Assembly: GCA_022799355.1 (NCBI GenBank)
Contig: JAAWOG010000037.1
Coordinates: 1-35,600, forward strand
Direction of reading: 5' to 3'
Origin: Lachnospiraceae bacterium
GTDB lineage: Bacteria; Bacillota; Clostridia; Lachnospirales; Lachnospiraceae
Length of the DNA stretch: 35,600 bases
Under the pieces are notes generated by a model. The model saw only the letters and a list, made by a program, of their open reading frames with translations, made no database searches and was not told the DNA's origin. Positions 33,181-35,600 of this stretch are shown here, piece after piece. The first letter of the stretch is position 1. Each line of letters begins with the position of its first letter. Position numbers and translations under genes: made by a program.

Positions 33181-35121
33181 TTATTTCTCACTCGTTGCCT
33201 CAATTTGTTCTTTTAAACAAAATTCTTCATTAATCTTTGTAACCACAAGAATCATTATCTTTAATAACACAATATAATCCATAACCTGTATTTTTTCATC
33301 TTCTGGATATGTACTGTGTGCATATTTGTTACGCAAATCAAGGCCGTTACTATATGCGGATTTATTCAATTCATAGTTAAGATAGTTCTGTTCTGGCTCA
33401 GAAAAGAGACTATCTGACAGCCTTAGATCACCGTTCTTGCACCATTCATTAATTATATTTTTTAATTTGCCACTGTAATACTGAGGGCAAATCACATCGT
33501 GCTCATATAAATCCTTCAGAACAAAAACTTTAGCAATATTCAATTTTAAATGACCATCGGCATTTTCCTCGACTATATCTCTCTCAATAAGCCATCGGAT
33601 ATTTTTTTGCTGATGCTCCCAAAAATCTGAGAACTCTACATCTTCATGGGTCATCAATTCAACAAAGCGGCTATATCTGTCTTGTGTTTTTCTTATGCAC
33701 CCCAGAAGACTCTGATCAGAAAACAACAAAAACTGTTCCTTTTTAATGTCATCGCTATTTTCATAAGCATATTTTTCCTTTACAAAACCTGATAGGCTGG
33801 AAAATCTAATATGCTCTGAAGACATTTCAAATAATTCCCGATCTATCTCTCCATCTTGTACATACATGCGAAACTGTTTGAGCACTCCGTCCATTTCTGA
33901 AGCAATGGTACGGCATTTTTCTACCATTGTTGTATCCTCTGACGGGGGATTAAACCGAAAACCATATACTCCAAACTCTTGAGGAAGATACTCCTCAAAA
34001 AACCATTTCAAAACATCTTCCAACCTCACTCCGTTCTGTTTTAATATATCATAGCAGCCTTTTACCTGCATTGTTGAAATGTTTTCCCCCATATTAAAAT
34101 GATTTCCTTTAATAAACTCTTTAATTCCTCTTGTCGAAATCATTTTTTCAAAACTACTCAATTGTGATTCTACTGATACCAAAGTGCTTCTCCAACACTC
34201 GTCAAATTGCTCAAAAATATAGCGAAAATTATTTAAGATTGTAGGGTAATCTAAATTATCGAGCAGCCACTTGATATCATAAGTAATTTGATAAGTATTA
34301 TTCTCTAATCTTTTGGCACTTTTTATCTCTGATACATCTGCAAATTCCACACCCATTCCATACCCTATTTCCACACCTGTAAAGGGACGGTTTTCCCAAT
34401 AAGTTTCACATGCTCTTTTCGCAGATAATCTCAGCTTATCACTAATTGGGCATTCTTTTGAACTTTGTGAATATGCCAGTAGTTGAAGATCATTTAGATT
34501 TGCAGTCTCTAACTTAATATATCTCTGTAAAATTCCTTCATATTCTAATGGTGACAATTCTTTTGGAAAACTATACGAACATCCATGATCATGTTTCTGC
34601 AAAAACTTACCGATAATCAATCTAGGAGTCTGTTCCGAAATACGCAATACCTCAGCAAATTCTTTATCGTAAGCTTTTACCAATTCCTTTTGCTGTAATA
34701 ATTTATAAAGCGTAGTTTCAGGTTCATTTAAATAAGATGCAAATGCCTTCCCAGAAACCTTTTTAAATGTTCCAAATTGTACAAACAATTTCCAAAAATC
34801 TTCTACATATCCAATACAAATAGATTGACAAATCTGTTTGAAATTTTCATCACTCATTTTCCCAAAGAATTTTCCAAAAATCCTCTCAAATGAATCGCAT
34901 ATTTTTTTATAATGGACAATCTTCGCTTCATCCCAATCATTAAGAGTACATCCGCTATTAATTAATTCCTGAATGTTATATAATTCTATGACTTTATTGA
35001 TGTCAAGATATTCTTCATTTTCATCAAATGATTCTAAAATAATCGATGCCTTTTCCAAATGCTCTCCAATACTCCAATCATACACACTATAAAATTTAAC
35101 ACCATCATATTCTGGACGCAT
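33181..35121 (-). CDS. Large orphan protein with C-terminal HEPN-like RNKYAH motif
   Basis: 646 residues, no signal peptide or membrane helix. No domain recognised in the first 560 residues, which look helical and mixed-charge. Near the C-terminus GLDLRNKYAHS (R597 to H602, bases 33316-33333) is an Rx4H motif between two predicted helices, as in HEPN ribonucleases and in DUF4209-type tails. HEPN proteins often act as toxin or phage-defence RNases; that role here is inference. Base composition is clearly more AT-rich than the core genes, suggesting transfer. Start ATG 35121, with a run of seven G (35131-35137) as the ribosome binding site. No partner gene is visible beside it. Confidence 0.75.
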   Translation of the reverse strand: MRPEYDGVKFYSVYDWSIGEHLEKASIILESFDENEEYLDINKVIELYNIQELINSGCTLNDWDEAKIVHYKKICDSFERIFGKFFGKMSDENFKQICQSICIGYVEDFWKLFVQFGTFKKVSGKAFASYLNEPETTLYKLLQQKELVKAYDKEFAEVLRISEQTPRLIIGKFLQKHDHGCSYSFPKELSPLEYEGILQRYIKLETANLNDLQLLAYSQSSKECPISDKLRLSAKRACETYWENRPFTGVEIGYGMGVEFADVSEIKSAKRLENNTYQITYDIKWLLDNLDYPTILNNFRYIFEQFDECWRSTLVSVESQLSSFEKMISTRGIKEFIKGNHFNMGENISTMQVKGCYDILKQNGVRLEDVLKWFFEEYLPQEFGVYGFRFNPPSEDTTMVEKCRTIASEMDGVLKQFRMYVQDGEIDRELFEMSSEHIRFSSLSGFVKEKYAYENSDDIKKEQFLLFSDQSLLGCIRKTQDRYSRFVELMTHEDVEFSDFWEHQQKNIRWLIERDIVEENADGHLKLNIAKVFVLKDLYEHDVICPQYYSGKLKNIINEWCKNGDLRLSDSLFSEPEQNYLNYELNKSAYSNGLDLRNKYAHSTYPEDEKIQVMDYIVLLKIMILVVTKINEEFCLKEQIEATSEK

Positions 35122-35130
35122 TGTTTTTTA

Positions 35131-35137
35131 CCCCCCC
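35131..35137 (-). promoter_or_regulatory. G7 tract acting as ribosome binding site
   Basis: GGGGGGG lies 9 bases upstream of the 646-residue gene. It can pair with the anti-Shine-Dalgarno only partly, and homopolymers of this length are prone to slippage. Confidence 0.4.
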
Positions 35138-35329
35138 ATATCGGTTTTTTAGAAAATAATCAATATACTTTAACATGCTTTTCAATCCCACCAAGCTTTT
35201 ACTGATAAAATATTTTTCTTATAGGCAAATCTCTAATAATACACTAATTATACCATTTCCCATAAAAAATTGCACTTAATCTTAAAAAAGTCGAATCGAT
35301 AGCAAAAATTCATCAATGCGATTTTATAA

Positions 35330-35370
35330 GAGCCAGCAGGACCTCGCCTGCCAGCCCTATGTACACTTTT
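35330..35370 (-). repeat. Hairpin repeat, right copy
   Basis: Minus-strand GTGTACATAGG followed by an 11-bp stem (GGGCTGGCAGG with CCTGCTGGCTC, three G-U pairs) and a 6-base loop. Same orientation and layout as the left copy at 33115-33157, and placed 3 bases past the stop of a broken coiled-coil ORF. Confidence 0.6.
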
Positions 35371-35373
35371 ATA

Positions 35374-35559
35374 TTATAGATCCTTCCAGGCTTTCCTGTC
35401 CTGCTTCCCCATCCCCTTCCGCAGCTTCTGGTTCTCCTTCTGCAGCTTTTCAATCTCCTGCTTCACAATACCGCCGGCGACAGCGAGCTTTGTTTCAGAC
35501 TGTTGTACCCGTGTATGGAAGCCGAATTGTGTATTGTCTGGAAAAAGTATCAGGTCTTT
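35374..35559 (-). pseudogene. 3' fragment of a coiled-coil protein
   Basis: Open frame between an in-frame TGA (35560-35562) and a TAA (35374-35376), without a plausible start. It encodes LILFPDNTQFGFHTRVQQSE and then a heptad-like stretch KQEIEKLQKENQKLRKGMG, ending AWKDL. Another frame runs into it from the window edge (SWLKNSLEALEKT), so a frameshift may have split one gene. Family not recognised. The rest lies outside the window. Confidence 0.4.
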
Positions 35560-35600
35560 TCAAGGGCTTCCAATGAATTTTTGAGCCAGCTAAAAAGAGA

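Noticed and set aside
33134-35370. The paired hairpin repeats as a target-site duplication
   Set aside because: Three mismatches in 24 bases and divergent stems make a recent duplication of insertion target unlikely; shared structure is a better description.
35316-35576. 86-codon plus-strand frame at the right edge
   Set aside because: Low-complexity Pro/Ser/Ala translation, antisense to the coiled-coil fragment and the hairpin repeat.

Overview
The window looks like a chromosomal segment of a Clostridia bacterium, most likely a Lachnospiraceae. Evidence: the housekeeping gene order yicC-remA-gmk-rpoZ-rimO-pgsA-cinA-recA-recX-rny, a GAACnnnnGTTC LexA box at recA, strong AGGAGG-type ribosome binding sites, a SpoVB-like flippase and a Spo0A-type DNA-binding protein. 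No rRNA, tRNA, CRISPR array or intact transposase was recognised.

Layout. 1-12.2 kb is a mostly minus-strand core: a type Ic aspartate aminotransferase, RNase Y, RecX and RecA (with an SOS promoter), a very acidic membrane-anchored protein, CinA, PgsA, RimO, RNA polymerase omega, guanylate kinase, RemA and YicC. 12.3-19.0 kb holds a Cys-rich protein with an HEGEH motif, RqcH on the plus strand, a SpoVB/MurJ-type flippase, glycogen synthase GlgA, and a Spo0A-like regulator that has the DNA-binding domain but no receiver domain. 19.2-23.9 kb is a complete trehalose module: treP (PTS EIIBCA), treC (phosphotrehalase) and divergent treR, with four TGTTTAAACA palindromes between treP and treR. 23.9-30.3 kb has a translationally coupled lipoprotein and membrane XRE regulator, a radical SAM-azlC-azlD cluster, a small membrane protein, Ogt, and an ECF sigma factor with a DUF4179 partner.

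30.6-35.6 kb is accessory and partly decayed. It holds an HD-domain protein, a PNPOx-like protein, an intact RelB/DinJ antitoxin followed by a RelE/ParE toxin cut to 46 residues, an orphan coding fragment on the other side of the break, a headless flavodoxin, and a solitary AT-rich gene for a 646-residue protein ending in a HEPN-like RNKYAH motif. That gene sits between two related hairpin repeats. The last bases hold the 3' part of another broken coiled-coil ORF.

The strongest leads are the HEPN-like orphan with its paired hairpins, the receiver-less Spo0A, the broken toxin junction, and the operator array of the tre genes. Functions are assigned from recognisable motifs and gene order only; no database search was run.
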